Source: Aphelocoma coerulescens (Eukaryota; Chordata; Aves; Passeriformes; Corvidae). Taken from it: a stretch of DNA of 64,000 nucleotides. This document shows positions 41,100 through 54,100 of this stretch, piece by piece; position 1 is the stretch's first letter; each line of letters starts with the position of its first letter. The position numbers and the translations under genes are program-made. The notes under the pieces are model-generated. The model had not been told where the DNA came from. It ran no database searches and saw only the letters and a list, made by a program, of their open reading frames with translations. The stretch spans positions 18,309,967-18,373,966 of the forward strand of contig NC_091022.1 of assembly GCF_041296385.1 (NCBI RefSeq). The letters are read 5' to 3'.

Positions 41100-41700
41100 C
41101 AGCCTTTTGAGGCACCTTTGCATCCCAACCGCACGCCCCTCGTTCTCTCGGCGGGGGCAGTGGGTGCTGGTGCTCGCGGGGAGCGCCGGGCAAGGCCGGC
41201 CCGGGGAGGCACCGCCGCCTCCCCCCGCCGCGACAGGGGCCGGCACGGCCTCGGCAACGGCAACGGCAACGGCGCGTTCCTCCGGCAACGGGTCCCGGCG
41301 GCGAGGGGCGGCGGGCACAGGTGGGGACCAGCGGGAGGGGTGCTGAGGGGACACTGCTCCACAGGAGCGGTGCTGAGGGGACACTGCTCCACAGGAAAGG
41401 TGCTGAGGGGACACTGCTCCACAGGAGCGGTGCTGAGGGGACATCGCTCCACAGGAGCGGTGCTGAGGGGACACTGCTCCACAGGAAAGGTGCTGAGGGA
41501 ACACTGCTCCACAGGAGCGGTGCTGAGGGCACACTGCTCCACAGGAGCGGTGCTGAGGGGACATCGCTCCACAGGAGCGGTGCTGAGGGGGGTGACCCGC
41601 GGGACACGCCAGGGGCGGGAGCCGCAGGCAGCGAGCGCAGGGGCGTTCGGTGAGGCGCGAGCCCGAGTGTGGGCCCAGAGTGAGGGCTGGCGTTGAGTGA
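41100..41700. promoter_or_regulatory. ODF2L: CpG island, likely ODF2L promoter and 5' UTR exon
   Basis: GC-rich, CpG-dense DNA ends about 350 bases before the first coding exon of ODF2L. Since the first coding exon begins with its own splice acceptor, at least one untranslated exon must lie upstream. Candidate donors are TTCG|GTGAGG at 41,650 and GAA|GTGAGG at 41,744. The exact start site cannot be fixed from sequence. Confidence 0.7.
41341..41590. repeat. 30-bp minisatellite, about 8.3 copies
   Basis: Eight full head-to-tail copies of a 30-base unit (TGCTGAGGGGACACTGCTCC then ACAGGAGCGG) and a 10-base partial copy. Variants are GAAAGG in copies 2 and 5, GACATCG in copies 4 and 8, GGGAAC in copy 6 and GGGCAC in copy 7. 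Because 30 is divisible by three, it opens reading frames encoding 10-residue repeats on both strands; these are not considered genes. Confidence 0.95.
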
Positions 41701-42036
41701 CCTGTGCCCCTGAGCCTCCCCCTCTGTGCTGTGGAGCGAGGAAGTGAGGAATAGCAGCTGCGAGCTTTACTCTGTCCTTGGTGTGTATTCAGTTTTCTGC
41801 TGTGGAAGGATTTGCTTTCTGTGCACCAAATCTGTGAATTCAGTGGTGCCTAAGCGTTTGCAAGTTGTGAATTCTTGTGGAAGATTTCAGTTGCCTTAGC
41901 TGTGTTGCACCTCTGCTGTGACTGGTCCAGTCCAGTAATCCCACTGTAGTGGGAACAACCTGGGATGCCAGCAATGCTTAGGTTACTGATTCACAGAACA
42001 CCAAAATCTGTTAACATATACTGTTTTGTTATACAG

Positions 42037-42156
42037 CATTAAATCAAAATGTCATCATCATCATCACAATCATCCTCATCTTTACCTGTACATGACTCTA
42101 CTGCTCCTTCACTGGACTTTGATCTTCAGGAAAAGTTTGTTCTTCACACTATTGAG
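42037..42156 (+). CDS. ODF2L: ODF2L first coding exon
   Basis: The acceptor ...tatacag ends at 42,036; the start codon is at 42,049 and the coding part has 36 codons ([20 protein letters not shown] and on to KFVLHTIE). The serine run comes from a TCA/TCC repeat. The donor is GAG|GCAAGT, a GC splice donor that preserves phase 0 into exon 2. The N-terminus is poorly conserved, so this exon is less certain than the rest. Confidence 0.78.
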
Positions 42157-45100
42157 GCAAGTTCCTTCTGTTCCTGTTAGGCTTGATTTTTTTTTAACTG
42201 TATTTACTTTGTTAACAAGGTTAAAAATATACTTCCTGGTTATAGATGTGATGTAGGTGATATTTCAAAAAATGGCTAAGTGACAGTGGTGGACATAGCA
42301 AGAGTATACTGAAACTGTGAGGAATGAGACAACTCTTTGTAGAAATTAAAACAATTTATTAAAACAGAAAAATTGAAAAATTGCAAAAAACTAACAAAAT
42401 ATAAAAATTTGGGATCCAAGTGGCTCAAGAGGTATGCCCCAGGAGCGCAGGGATTCAGGAACTTAGGCTTAAGGCAGCTCTGAACCTCAGGTAGAGAAAA
42501 GAAAAAAAAAAAAAAAACAAACTTGCAGTCTAGGCTGGTCAAAAAGAAATCTATTTCTAAAAGCCCCTAGAAAGGGGTAGGTTTCTCCAGCACTGCCTTA
42601 GCAAGCTGGAGAGGAAGGGAGACTGAGTGAGGCACGTGTCTTTCTTTAGCTCCCTTTTATAGCTTTTGCTCCGCCCACAGTCCGCCCACAGCCCACCCCT
42701 TTGGTTCAAGGTGATTGGTGCTCTCCCTTTGACAGACCATCTCCGTCCACCAATGGCTCCTCCTGGTCAGAGGGGTGATATTAGTTGAGATAAGGGTCAT
42801 GGAGCTTACGGGGGCTGGGCTGTTTGTTGCAACTGGGGTTTTTAAAATCTGCCTTGAAACCAAGATACAAGTAAAACATAAAAAAATACATCCAACACAT
42901 CTTAAAACACTTGTAAAAGTATACAGTAAACACAGGAAGACCATAAAAACTTGATTAGTGTACCTGGACTGATGGATTGATTTAACATTCAATTTAAAAA
43001 TATTAAGCTCAAATTAATTAAAGCACTTAATATGCAAAGACCAAGCACAAATAGGGATTTCATGTATGACAGAAACTATGACAAAATTCTTATTTGTTCC
43101 TTTCTGCTTACACAGATTGGCTATGATAAATGAAGCATTATGTTTAATCTTCCAAGGTGCTGTTTTCACTGGAAGTAATTAAATTCAAGAACTTGGTTTT
43201 GGTTTTATATCCAGGAAAAAGCTACAAAGAGTTGCAGTGTGTTACACAAGTTGAGGTCTGCCAGGAAATCTAATCCTGTTATAAAACAAGACACACACAC
43301 ACACATATACATGTATAAAATAAAAAACCTTGGATGTTTGAGTGTATTCATTTGCCTTAAGACAACAATTAGAAACAGAGCAGTCTGCATTCTGATTCTC
43401 TGAGGAAGTGCTTATTTAAGATGGGAACTTCCAAAATTTGTTACTCATTTTCTCAATTATGTGAAGGAGAATATGGATGTAAGAACAAAAACTCTTAGTC
43501 TGAAAAATCCTTTTGATGGAGATGCACGTGGCACAGGCTGAGCTCAGAAGAAATGGGTCCTGGTGTGTGGAGAAGGCAACACAATCCACTTCTGAAAAAA
43601 TAATGAGTAGTCAGTGGAGCACTGAGTGGAGTAAACAGATAACTTTGTGCTTGGTGAAGGCATCAATCATGCTGGAATGCTAGGGTAGAGGCAGGAGAGG
43701 TGTTTGGAGAAGGGGTGAGGGTGATGACAGGCTGCTGGTGCCTGATAAGGAAGTGGGGGAATGGGATGCATTTAGGTAGTAGGTCTGATACGGCTCTGGG
43801 CTTGCCATGGCACAGGCAGCATCATTTTCCTGAGCAGCCAGGCCTGGTGAGAAGCTTTTCCAAACTGGGAAAAGAGGAAAGCCATTGCTGCCTCGAAATT
43901 AGAAGAAGTCTGCTGTGAAAAACAGCAACATTGGAATCCGAGCAGGTCTTGGTCACCTTCACTGGAGGTAGTCTGTTTGCCTTTGCCTTGTAGATTAGGT
44001 GTGTTCTGTGATCAAACTGAGGGTACATCCTGTGATATCACAGGCTTTTATCCTTGTTGAAAGTCCTAAATTATTCTTTGACCTTTAAACTTTCGCTTAA
44101 AGGATTCTCCTGAGGACCTGTTTTATGTTGATATCCTTGAATTAGCAATATCAGTGACCTTACTGTGAGTGAAACTAAGTGTTACGTAATTATGAATGCT
44201 ATTTCAGGGAAAAACATGTGTGCCACCTGGAGAAACAGGAAAACCATGTTCACTGCTTCAGCCACATATAAAGGATTGTCATAGAACTACAAAAGCCATC
44301 CAAGATGAAAAATATTTTACTGATCTGAGCAAAGAATCTGACAGTCTAGAACACCAAGTAAGAAAATACGTAAGGCATAAACATAGAATCAATGGAAATG
44401 TATGTTTCTTACACAAGTCTGAAAGAAACATTTAGTCATATTATCTGCCTTAATGGACACATTGGGGAGAGATTTTTTTGTTATGTGTTGTGCACTAAGA
44501 AAGTTCCTAAAAATTTGGAAGGAGTTTGTTGAACTATGTTTGTTAAAACAGGAAGTGGATCTGAGTGAATTCCTGTATAACAGTAGACACGTGGAACTCA
44601 CATATGGAACTCACACAGAAACCTGATGGAGTGAAAAATGTAGATTTCTCTTAAAATTAAATGTGATTTATCATTGCTGACTTTCTTAACTCTTTTTCAG
44701 AACCTAACAGAGATGGGTGTTTATTCTGAACTTTATTTTTTAATTTTGAAGATAATCTTCATTTTCAGGTTTTCATAGACAATGCTAGTTGTCTTACAAG
44801 CATGACGCTTTCTGTTGATCATTCAACAAAAAGATAAAACGTTCATAAAGAATGAACTGTGGGAAAGACTATTTCCTGAGAATGGAAAGATGTTATGAGT
44901 AATTTAGGTTTCCAGTCACTTCTCAATTCTGGGAAGTCTTCTAGGTATTTTTGCTCATAAATCAGTGTCAGGTCACAAAACACCATTCCTGTTTATATGT
45001 TATTTTTTTGCTGATAGCAAATCTGATTCAGTGTAGTCAGGAAAGGTTAGGACTTCTATGGAATACAATATTTATAAGTTTGCTCTGCATGCAAAGGTGG

Positions 45101-48100
45101 AAACATGGATGCTAAATTGAGGTCCATGGACTGACTTCACAGATAGGCATGGGATCAAGATTACAGAACATTATCAGGGATTACATGCAGGCCAGGATAA
45201 GATGAAGGAGTTGTAGTAAAATTTTGATGCCAGAGTTTCCAACTTGAGTTCGTGGGTTTATCTTCTCATTAGTGAAATTAAAACGTTTGGGAATTACAGT
45301 CTAAAAGCCACACAACTCTACTTTTTAAAAATAGAAAGTTATGTGCGAACACACACAATTGGACATTTTAAAATAATGAGTTTAGCTGACAATATCATGG
45401 GCACATAAATTCTACAAAGAGTTAATGCAAGTTGATTTTTGTGATCTTCCAGCTTATGCTTTCTGATTCAATTTTCAAATTCTCCTAACTAACTGCGGCT
45501 CCTGAAAGGCGTTAGCACTTAATATTAGTCTTTGAAATACTGTGAATTCTACAAATGCTTTTACCATTTAACTACATGCTTAAATAACACTTATCTACAG
45601 TATTTAGAGCCCTTCTAGATAAAATAAATAAATAAATAGGTGTATGGAATAACCCTGGTTTGTTTCTTCAGCTACAAATCCTATGTACAAAATAAATTGA
45701 ATCTTTAGGGTTTAAAACCACCAACTAAGTAGCTTGTGAGTATGTGAGGTTTCATATTCATATGTACCAGGTAGCAAATTTGAAAATGTAGCACATTATA
45801 TGTAACCAATTTAAGACCATTGAAAAATTTTAAATCAGTTATAATCAGAAGAAATTTTTAATGTTTCCTATGTTGCAGTTAAACAATAAAAACATTAACA
45901 CTTGGATGCAGAAGCTAAGTGAAAATGAAATTCAGAATGCTGTAAGTAAATTAAAATTTGATTCTCTTTGTTCTATGCTGTACATCTGAAATTGGCTACC
46001 TTATAGGGTCATACAATTTTCAGTAAGAGTGGAAAAGTAGGAGTATTTGTGATTTACCGTCACAAAATTGAATCTTAGTTTTACATCTGAAATGTTCATC
46101 AATGCGCATTACTGGGGCTTTATTGTACACATACATTAAAATAATTTCTTTGTTGGTTTTTTTTTCCCCATTAAGAATCTCAGGAAAAAAATACTTGAAA
46201 AGGAGAAACAGATTGAAGAACTTTCATCCATGCTTCAGTGTGAAAAAGTGAGTGACCCGTTCTGTTGGAATGAATGTTTTCTTCCAATGTACTTGATTTT
46301 TAATTAAAAATTTTAAACTTTGAGTAAAACAATTATTTCAAAGACCTATGAAAAAAGTAAAATCCTGAAAGATGTTTCATACAGAATTATCTTAAAACCA
46401 CCAAAACTATATTCAAACCAACTACGGATACAGTCATCCTTAACACTAATATCGTAAGGTACAGGGAGGGGCACACATCCAGACTAATGGCTTTTGACTT
46501 CTGATTTACTGATTTTCAATAGTTCTGGGAAAAAAGTATTTATATGGCATAATATGGAGTAAGCTAAACAGATACTGTTCACAGTTAGTTTCCATGGCTC
46601 TTTGAGGAAAGGTAGTACAGACAGCAGAGCTAATGTCATCAAAGGCTGACAAGGGTGGCAAGAGAACATTCATTCTTTGCACCAAAAGAAGGGGCTCAGT
46701 GCAAATACCAACACTGGAAGGGAAGAACTGTTTTGTATAAGAGGGTAGTGTAAAAGTCTGAAAGCTATTTTACTGGTAGTTTGGCAGTGTGTGTTACAGA
46801 TTGCATAGCTCCAGTGCTCTTTATGTGTATGCAATGCAGCGTGGTTCAGTGTTAGTGAGGGACCAAATAGGCTCAGTTAAACCTTTAAGGGGGCAGTGGT
46901 GTACTTTATTTGTAACTCCTTGGGGTGTTTTAAGAGCTATGGTTCTTCTTTAAGAATTTTTTTTACTTAACCAAGTGAACACATCACTTGGCTGTGGGAT
47001 AAATTTTACCAGCTTGTCATAATAGAGGAGCCTGTGGGGACTATTGTCATGTCCTTGTCTTCAAGTGAAGGAGCACATTTTCATGGAAACATCTTTTTGC
47101 TTCAGAATAGAAATGCTGAACAGAAAAGCCTATAAAGATTCTGAAGACCCCAATGCCAGCAGACTTCAATGTTGATCTATGTGGCATACCATGCCCTGAC
47201 TAGAGACCTACCTTATGCTGAACAATTTAGGGTGTCCAGCATCTGAAAGGATAAATGATTTTCTATGCCATCCCCTTGTTCCTTCTTACATTAATTTCAA
47301 TAAATGGCATTTTCATCAATACTTGACAGAATCTGCCTTTCTTACTGGTATCTATAATGAACACATCCACTGGTACATTGTTTTAGTCTCTTTTAGTCTA
47401 TACTGATAATACAATAATTTTCTACCTTATTACTTCTTACTTAGAATGAGCCAAAGGAATGAAATTGAAAGATATTTCATAGAATCATCTGACCCGAGTC
47501 CTGGTGACATGAGTTTCCTTTTCCCTTATGATTTATGTACCCCTCAAAATTAGAGTTTGAATTAAATGCATCAATACTTCTAATAGTAGATGGTGGTCTT
47601 TGGAATTTAATGAAGGTCAGTTCAGGTCTAATTAGTCAGAGCACAGCTGATCGATGTGGCTTAATGTTAGTCATCCTGCTAGCTGGATGCCTTTGCTCAG
47701 CCTGGATTTCTGAGTTCATGCTTCCAGGCCTTATTCCTACTTCTTAAACCCAGATTAAATATGATGCAATAATTATACATAAATAGTTTCAACTTGGTGA
47801 TTTCTATTTAACATTAATACAATTAGTAGCACGTTAGTGCTTGTGAATATACTTGTAGAGCACATTTTTTCTTTTCCAGGTTTTGAGGACTTTCAAAAGT
47901 CAGTTAGAAACTACAGCATAGTAAAAAAAATAAAGAGAGCGTCATACAGTATAGTCCAATAGATTTGTGTTTGTCTTTCTTAGATCAACGTACAGAAAGG
48001 AAACCAACTGTCAAGATCAGTAAAGGAAGTACAAGCTCACCTGCAGTGTCAGATTGAAAGAAAAGAAGCAGAAAATGATGAATTAAAAGTGAAAATACAG

Positions 48101-51100
48101 GTCAAAATGTTTTTATTTGTGTTTCAGTTTATTGGAAAAAATAGCAAAACCTTACTGTGGCCTGTTTTGAAATCAAATTCTTGGTAAAAGAAAAATCCAA
48201 AACAACTAGAATCATAAGTATTTATATTTTACAAGGTCTGCCTGACCACACTATTTTAATTGCAAGGTTGTTTTTTTGGTTTTTTTCTTCTTTTCTCAAC
48301 GTGCCCACTTGGACAGTTCCAGTGAAGCAAAGTGAAACATGCATAGAAGCTAGAAGTGTTTGCACTCACTTAACTGCACTGTCTAGAAGACAGTCTCCAT
48401 ATGGTCAAGAGAAAGAGATAGGCAAGTCCATGTGGTGCCTTTCTGTTCGAAGAGAACGGTGACAGCCACACCCTGTTTTTTCTTATTGTCTGTGAAGGAA
48501 TCAATAAGTCTCTTTATACTGACTGAAAGTGAAACATTTAAGACTAATGCCTAATCTCACTTTGTTTGAGGTAGGTAGAAGTAGGTTAAATTATTTCCAT
48601 TTTCTGTTCTAAAAAGCACAAGTTAAATTTGGGTGCTTGTTTCAGTTACTGGCTCTAGAAAAAGGCAAGGAGGAGGTCATGTGTGAGAGGCTGGAGCTGT
48701 ATGTGGCGTCAGAATACAGTATATGAAACTTGTCAAGGCATGAATGAGCAAACATTGGCCAGAAAGAATGTATTTCTAATTTCCAAACGTTTTTTTACTA
48801 GCATATATCCCCTGCTAATTGTATCGTTTGAGGTTGTTACCCAGCCTACATCAAGGCAATTTTAAATCACATGTCTATGTCTGCATCCCTCACGTTTTCT
48901 TCTAAATAAAAATTGTTTTCTTATTCTACCTAGTACGATTATGGAATTCCAACAATATTTTCATTAGATAAAATAGCTTGATATACAGCTGTATTTTCAT
49001 TCAATCTCTATTTAAAAGTTTTGTTCAGTTTCAGAAATTGCTGGAGGATTTTGTTAATATCTAGACAAAAGCTTGCAAAAGCTTAGCATTGCTCTTGTGA
49101 AATTAGTTCTCAATTTGAATTTACCTCAGCCCCTGACTAGTGCCCAAAGCACTTTTTCTTAGTGTGATTCTGACCTCCTGTGGTTATGATAGGGGATAGC
49201 AGCTGTTTACTTACACCAATAGTTAAAGAAATCCATACATAGACTGAGATCTTCTATTTGCTGCGTTTATTGAAGGTGTTTATCCACCACCTCAAGTCAC
49301 ATTTTTGTTTATTAGATGCTCTGTAAGCTTTTATATAGAAAAACTACCATTTACATAGGGTTTTGTTTTATTGTTTCATTTTTGAAGTAGCACTTTTGCT
49401 TTTTGGTGAATCCCAGTACCCAAGACCATCTTTCACTTGGAAAACCACATACATTTTGCTTTGATTGTGTAAAAGTTTTGGGGCCATTAGCCAGACTTGT
49501 ACTGAGAGATATCCCCTCATGCATATTATGCATATTTTATAGCAACTGGCAATGAGTATCTTGAATAAGGCTGGCACATTCACATAGTCAGTAGCCAAGT
49601 AGTAGGTCTTTATTCATGTAGTACATAATGTAGTGTCAGACCTAGGCTAAAAAGAAGGAAACAAATGTATTAATCATTCCTACAGTTAGAATATTTATCA
49701 CTGAACTGAGTAATTTATTTGCACTGCTGTTACCTACATTGCTGGAGTTTAGTGGAAGAATAGTAAGAGATATGAACAGGATTTACACTTGTCTTTATGA
49801 AACTAATTGTCTATTGGTAGCTTGGTCATTTTTGATAGGAGAATCTGAGACTCTCCTTGAATCAGAGTCTGGTATTGCTTTTAATGAACATCATCATGTA
49901 GTGTTTTAATGTCTGTTGTTGTTTTCCATTCATATATATGTGGTATATAGATGAAAAATACAAAAGCCATGAAGTTAGAGAGATCAGCTTCCTGCATGAA
50001 ATGGGATCAGTATACTGTCTTCATCAGACTGACATAAGCATCTAGTTAGTCAGAAATAATAACAGTAATAGAAAAGACAATATAATGGCAGTTCTAAAAC
50101 CCAGTTCCCATCTTGACTGCTTTGCACATGTTTCATAATATTATTAAATGCATTAAAATGCATTTCTGCTTCATTGTTTATAAAAAATATTTTCTTCACT
50201 ACACAAATCTGTGTCATTAATAAAGTGGGGCCATTTTACGCATGAAAAAAATTCAGAGATCTTGCAAGACAAAAGTACATTGTCATTTAATCGCAGACCA
50301 TATTGTAATACCTATACTAAAGAAAAGACTCCAGCCTTTCCTAGCTTCCTGACTTTAAAAAACACAAATCCAAGCTATTAAATTTCATATTAAAATTTCA
50401 TATACAGTCATACAGCCTATCTCCAGACCTGGTAGTGTGTGTGTCACTCGATTCAGAGCACATACTCTAATACATCAGTGCATATCACTGGTAGCATCAT
50501 TGAGGTGATATTCTTTACAGAAATAGTCTGAGGAAACCATTTTATTTTCCTCCTCATAAACTGGTTTAACATCTATACCATGCCTTCTAAATTGAAATTC
50601 TGCATTCATTTCCAAGAGCACACAGAGATGGTTAGATTGCTGTCTTTCCCCCTACTCCTGCCTGCTACTGCACCTTCTCAGTCTCTTCATCTTTGTAATG
50701 ACTTTCTCTCTGTATTTTTCTTGTACTTATCTCAGCTAGCTCCTTGCATCAACCACAAGATTTGAGACACCAAGATAATACGGAAACAGATTATAAATGT
50801 AACAGCTATTCCTGATTATTTTATAGCACAAAATTATCTGTAAGGTTTAGCATTTGAAGAGTTGATTTTAATTATGCTGCAGACTCTAGAAAATAAAATA
50901 GCAGAGTGGAAACGTCAAATTGGTGAATACAAGTGCCAGAAGTTAGCCTTAAAGGAAACAAATGAGCAAAAGAAGATTGCTCTGAAAAAAGCAACAAGGT
51001 CCCAGAAACAAAGAGTTCAGCGCTTTGAAGAAGCTGTGAAAAATGTAACCTCTAAAATAAGAGAACATGTGAGTGACTATGCTGTGAGAAATGTTGTGTT

Positions 51101-54100
51101 GTATTGATTGAAACTGAACAATGGAAATACTTTCACCTGTGGAAAATAGAAACATTTGTTTGATTGGGCTGTGCTTCTACGTCTTTTGTTTTGTTGCTCA
51201 TTTGTTAAGGAAAAGGTTGTTATAGGTGTCATGAAAACTGTTACTATTAACTGCCTTTGTTTTATTAAAATTTAGTGATTGTCTTAAGTCATGAGGTTGT
51301 ACATTTCAAACTGTAGGAAGTAAGAGGAGTCTCACCAGCTTTTGGTTAAACCTCTCCTGGTCTTCCTGTTAGTCCTCTGTGGATAAGCACTGAGTAACTC
51401 AGAAATACAATGTACTAACTGAGAATCCATGATCGAGGTTTGAAGTCTTAGTTTTCTTTATTTATTAATATGTGATGTCTCATGTGGTTACTTAGCTTTC
51501 TGTTTCTAGGCTGCTTTTTCTGAACCTTTTCAAAAGCCAAGTATAAAACTTCTTCTTTAATCCAAATTGTTCCATGGAATCTTGCTCTGCCTATCAATAG
51601 TTTGTGATTGTTTTAAAAGGTCAGGTGCACCATAACTGTGCTTACTGCCCTATCTGGATTTCCTAATAAGAATATGTTTTCATACTTTTAGATGTGTTGT
51701 AATAATTTCAGATATGTCAGTATTAAAGATACACTTTTCCACTCAGTGTTCCAGGAGATGATTAATAGTGGTTTTTATATTCTTAGATCTTTGTGAGAAG
51801 GCAGTACTGGCTCTTTAACTAAAATTAGCAGTACAGAGGGACAGCAACTAATTCCTGAACTTCTGATGTTTTGAAGTCACACTTGTTTTCTTCCTCATTG
51901 AATTTCAAGATAGCATGTGTTGGTTAATTATCTGTATTCATTTAAGGGATTTTACCTGTTTCATTTCTTACCTAGCTAGTGTTTTTCATTCTTAAAATAT
52001 TTTGGCACAGTTTTATTTGTGTATTAATTGATGTAATTTATATGTAGTTGAGATGTATCAAAGACAATTTTTTTTTTGTAAGAAAAGGTTGTCATCTTAA
52101 ATTTCAAAATGTTGTATTCTACAGTTGATATACAATACCAGTGTTTAACTATGTCTCTGCTTTGAAAGTAAGTCTATACTTAGACTGATTTTTACAAAGT
52201 GTGGCTAATTTTGTTGATTTTCTTTTGAGATGAGAGAAAATTTATATTGCTTTGTACAAGGGAGATCCAATAAAACCTTCTTATATTAAATTGCTCTTGT
52301 GTTTAGAAAAATTAGAATTAAATGGCATTCTTCAGTGGCATTCTTATTTTACATAATTTATAATTTCTACATTCTCTAGGAAGTCAAACTGTGTGAGATA
52401 TTGTCAGCCTCTGATGTCTGGAAAAAGCAGCATGATAGAATAGTTGAAGAAAAGACAATGTTAGAAGTTCAAATAGAAGATCTTCAGAAGTAAGTTGGAC
52501 TGTTGATCTTTTTTGCTTATTTATGTAGTCACGGGGTGTTGATATTTAGTAGTGCAGTACTCATTGTTGACAATGTAAATGAGTTTATTTATATTTTAAA
52601 ATTCTGAGCAGAATTTAGAAGTTGGAAATAAGAACAAATTTAAGATTTTTAGCCTTTTCTCTGCTGCATTTCACTTCCTTTAAAGCTTTATTCCCCTTTA
52701 CCAGTAAGGAACATATTCTTTTCCCTGCATACTTCTGATTAGCCTGAACTTGCTGGCAGCTACTGTGTGGCCTCCACATAACCACTTATTTAATAACTGA
52801 TTCAACAGCTTGAGTGTTAACCCTTCTGTTTACAGAATAGAAGAAGGTTCTTTGTCTTCTAGTTCGTACTTCAGACTAGTGATGGCAAAATTATTTCAGT
52901 TCCACCAATGTCTCACCTCACTAGAGGATAGAGAGGGTTCCTCTCAGATGCCCATTTGAACAGTTTACTCATGTAAGGAAAAGCAGAACAAAATTATCCA
53001 ACCTTATTCAAACTACGCAGTCAAATCTTAATGTACATGAAGGATATGCCATTTTTTAGCAGACAGTGACAAATATCCTTTTACTGTTCCTGTTGGTAGA
53101 AATATGGACTATAACTTAAATCAGCAAAAGAAACTTTTAGATGCCTTTATTCTAGGTCTGAGACAGTATTTATTTCACAAAGAACTTGATTCATGCTCAA
53201 GTGTTTAACAGCTGAAATTAAACTGGCTTGAATATTTTGATTTTGTTCCAGAAAATCTGACATTTTTGAAAATATTTGCAGCAGATTTTAAAATTTAACC
53301 AAAGTGCATGTAGACAAGATCACTCCAGAAATCTGTCTAGCCCGCTGTTGGTCCAGTGTATACAAGAAGGCATCTAAGAAAGGACAAATATCATTCTGCT
53401 TCCAGCTGGTTTTTGCTGGTTTTGTTTCAGCTGGAAATACAAGTCTTTGCCTGAAATGTGCCATTCTAACAAGACTTGTTCTACTAAGCAGTGTGTGACT
53501 CACTAAACAGCAAAACAAATTTTGTTAACTTTATTAACAAAAAAAAGCAAAAAGTGAGGCATAGCATAATTTTTTGCTTTTAATAATGGAAAGTGACATT
53601 CCTAAAGTAGCTAGGGAATGTTCTTAGTAGACCTTAAATGATATACCCTATAAATTCAATATAATTACATTTTGTACAGTGTGCATATGCATAGTTCTCT
53701 TGGAAGTATGATTGGTGCTCTGTAATTGAGCTAAGACCCCTCCCTTGGAGTAGAAACTCTCCTCTTTCAGACTGTTTATTTCAGTAGATAATTGTTTCTT
53801 TGGATGCTTAAATGCGTTCCCCCTTTTATTTTTATACATATATATACATATAAACAATGAAGGAGAATAGGAGAATGTGTTAAGGTTCAATTTAATTTTC
53901 ATAGTGAGAGTTTTGAAAGCACTGTGTATTATAGAGAACTTCTTGCCTGTCTAACAAGTCAGATCACAGGCCTTGTGGAAGGCATGAAAAGAAGGGAGGA
54001 ATGGAGAAGAAACTCGGAGGAGGAAATTCTTGGAAGGCTAAATTCAGTTAACTCTGAAAATGAAAAGATTTCCCTTGAAAACAAAAAATTAAAGGTGAGA

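Noticed and set aside
40933..41696. Overlapping open frames encoding 10-residue repeats on both strands near the ODF2L promoter
   Set aside because: Produced by the 30-bp minisatellite, whose length is a multiple of three; repeats appear in all frames, so there is no sign of a specific coding frame.
43190..43330. Possible transposon end near the (AC)n tract
   Set aside because: Only a microsatellite is present; no terminal repeats or coding remnants.
44768..44840. Possible extra ODF2L exon after a good acceptor at 44,767
   Set aside because: The frame reaches a stop without a usable donor and has no similarity to ODF2L or ODF2.
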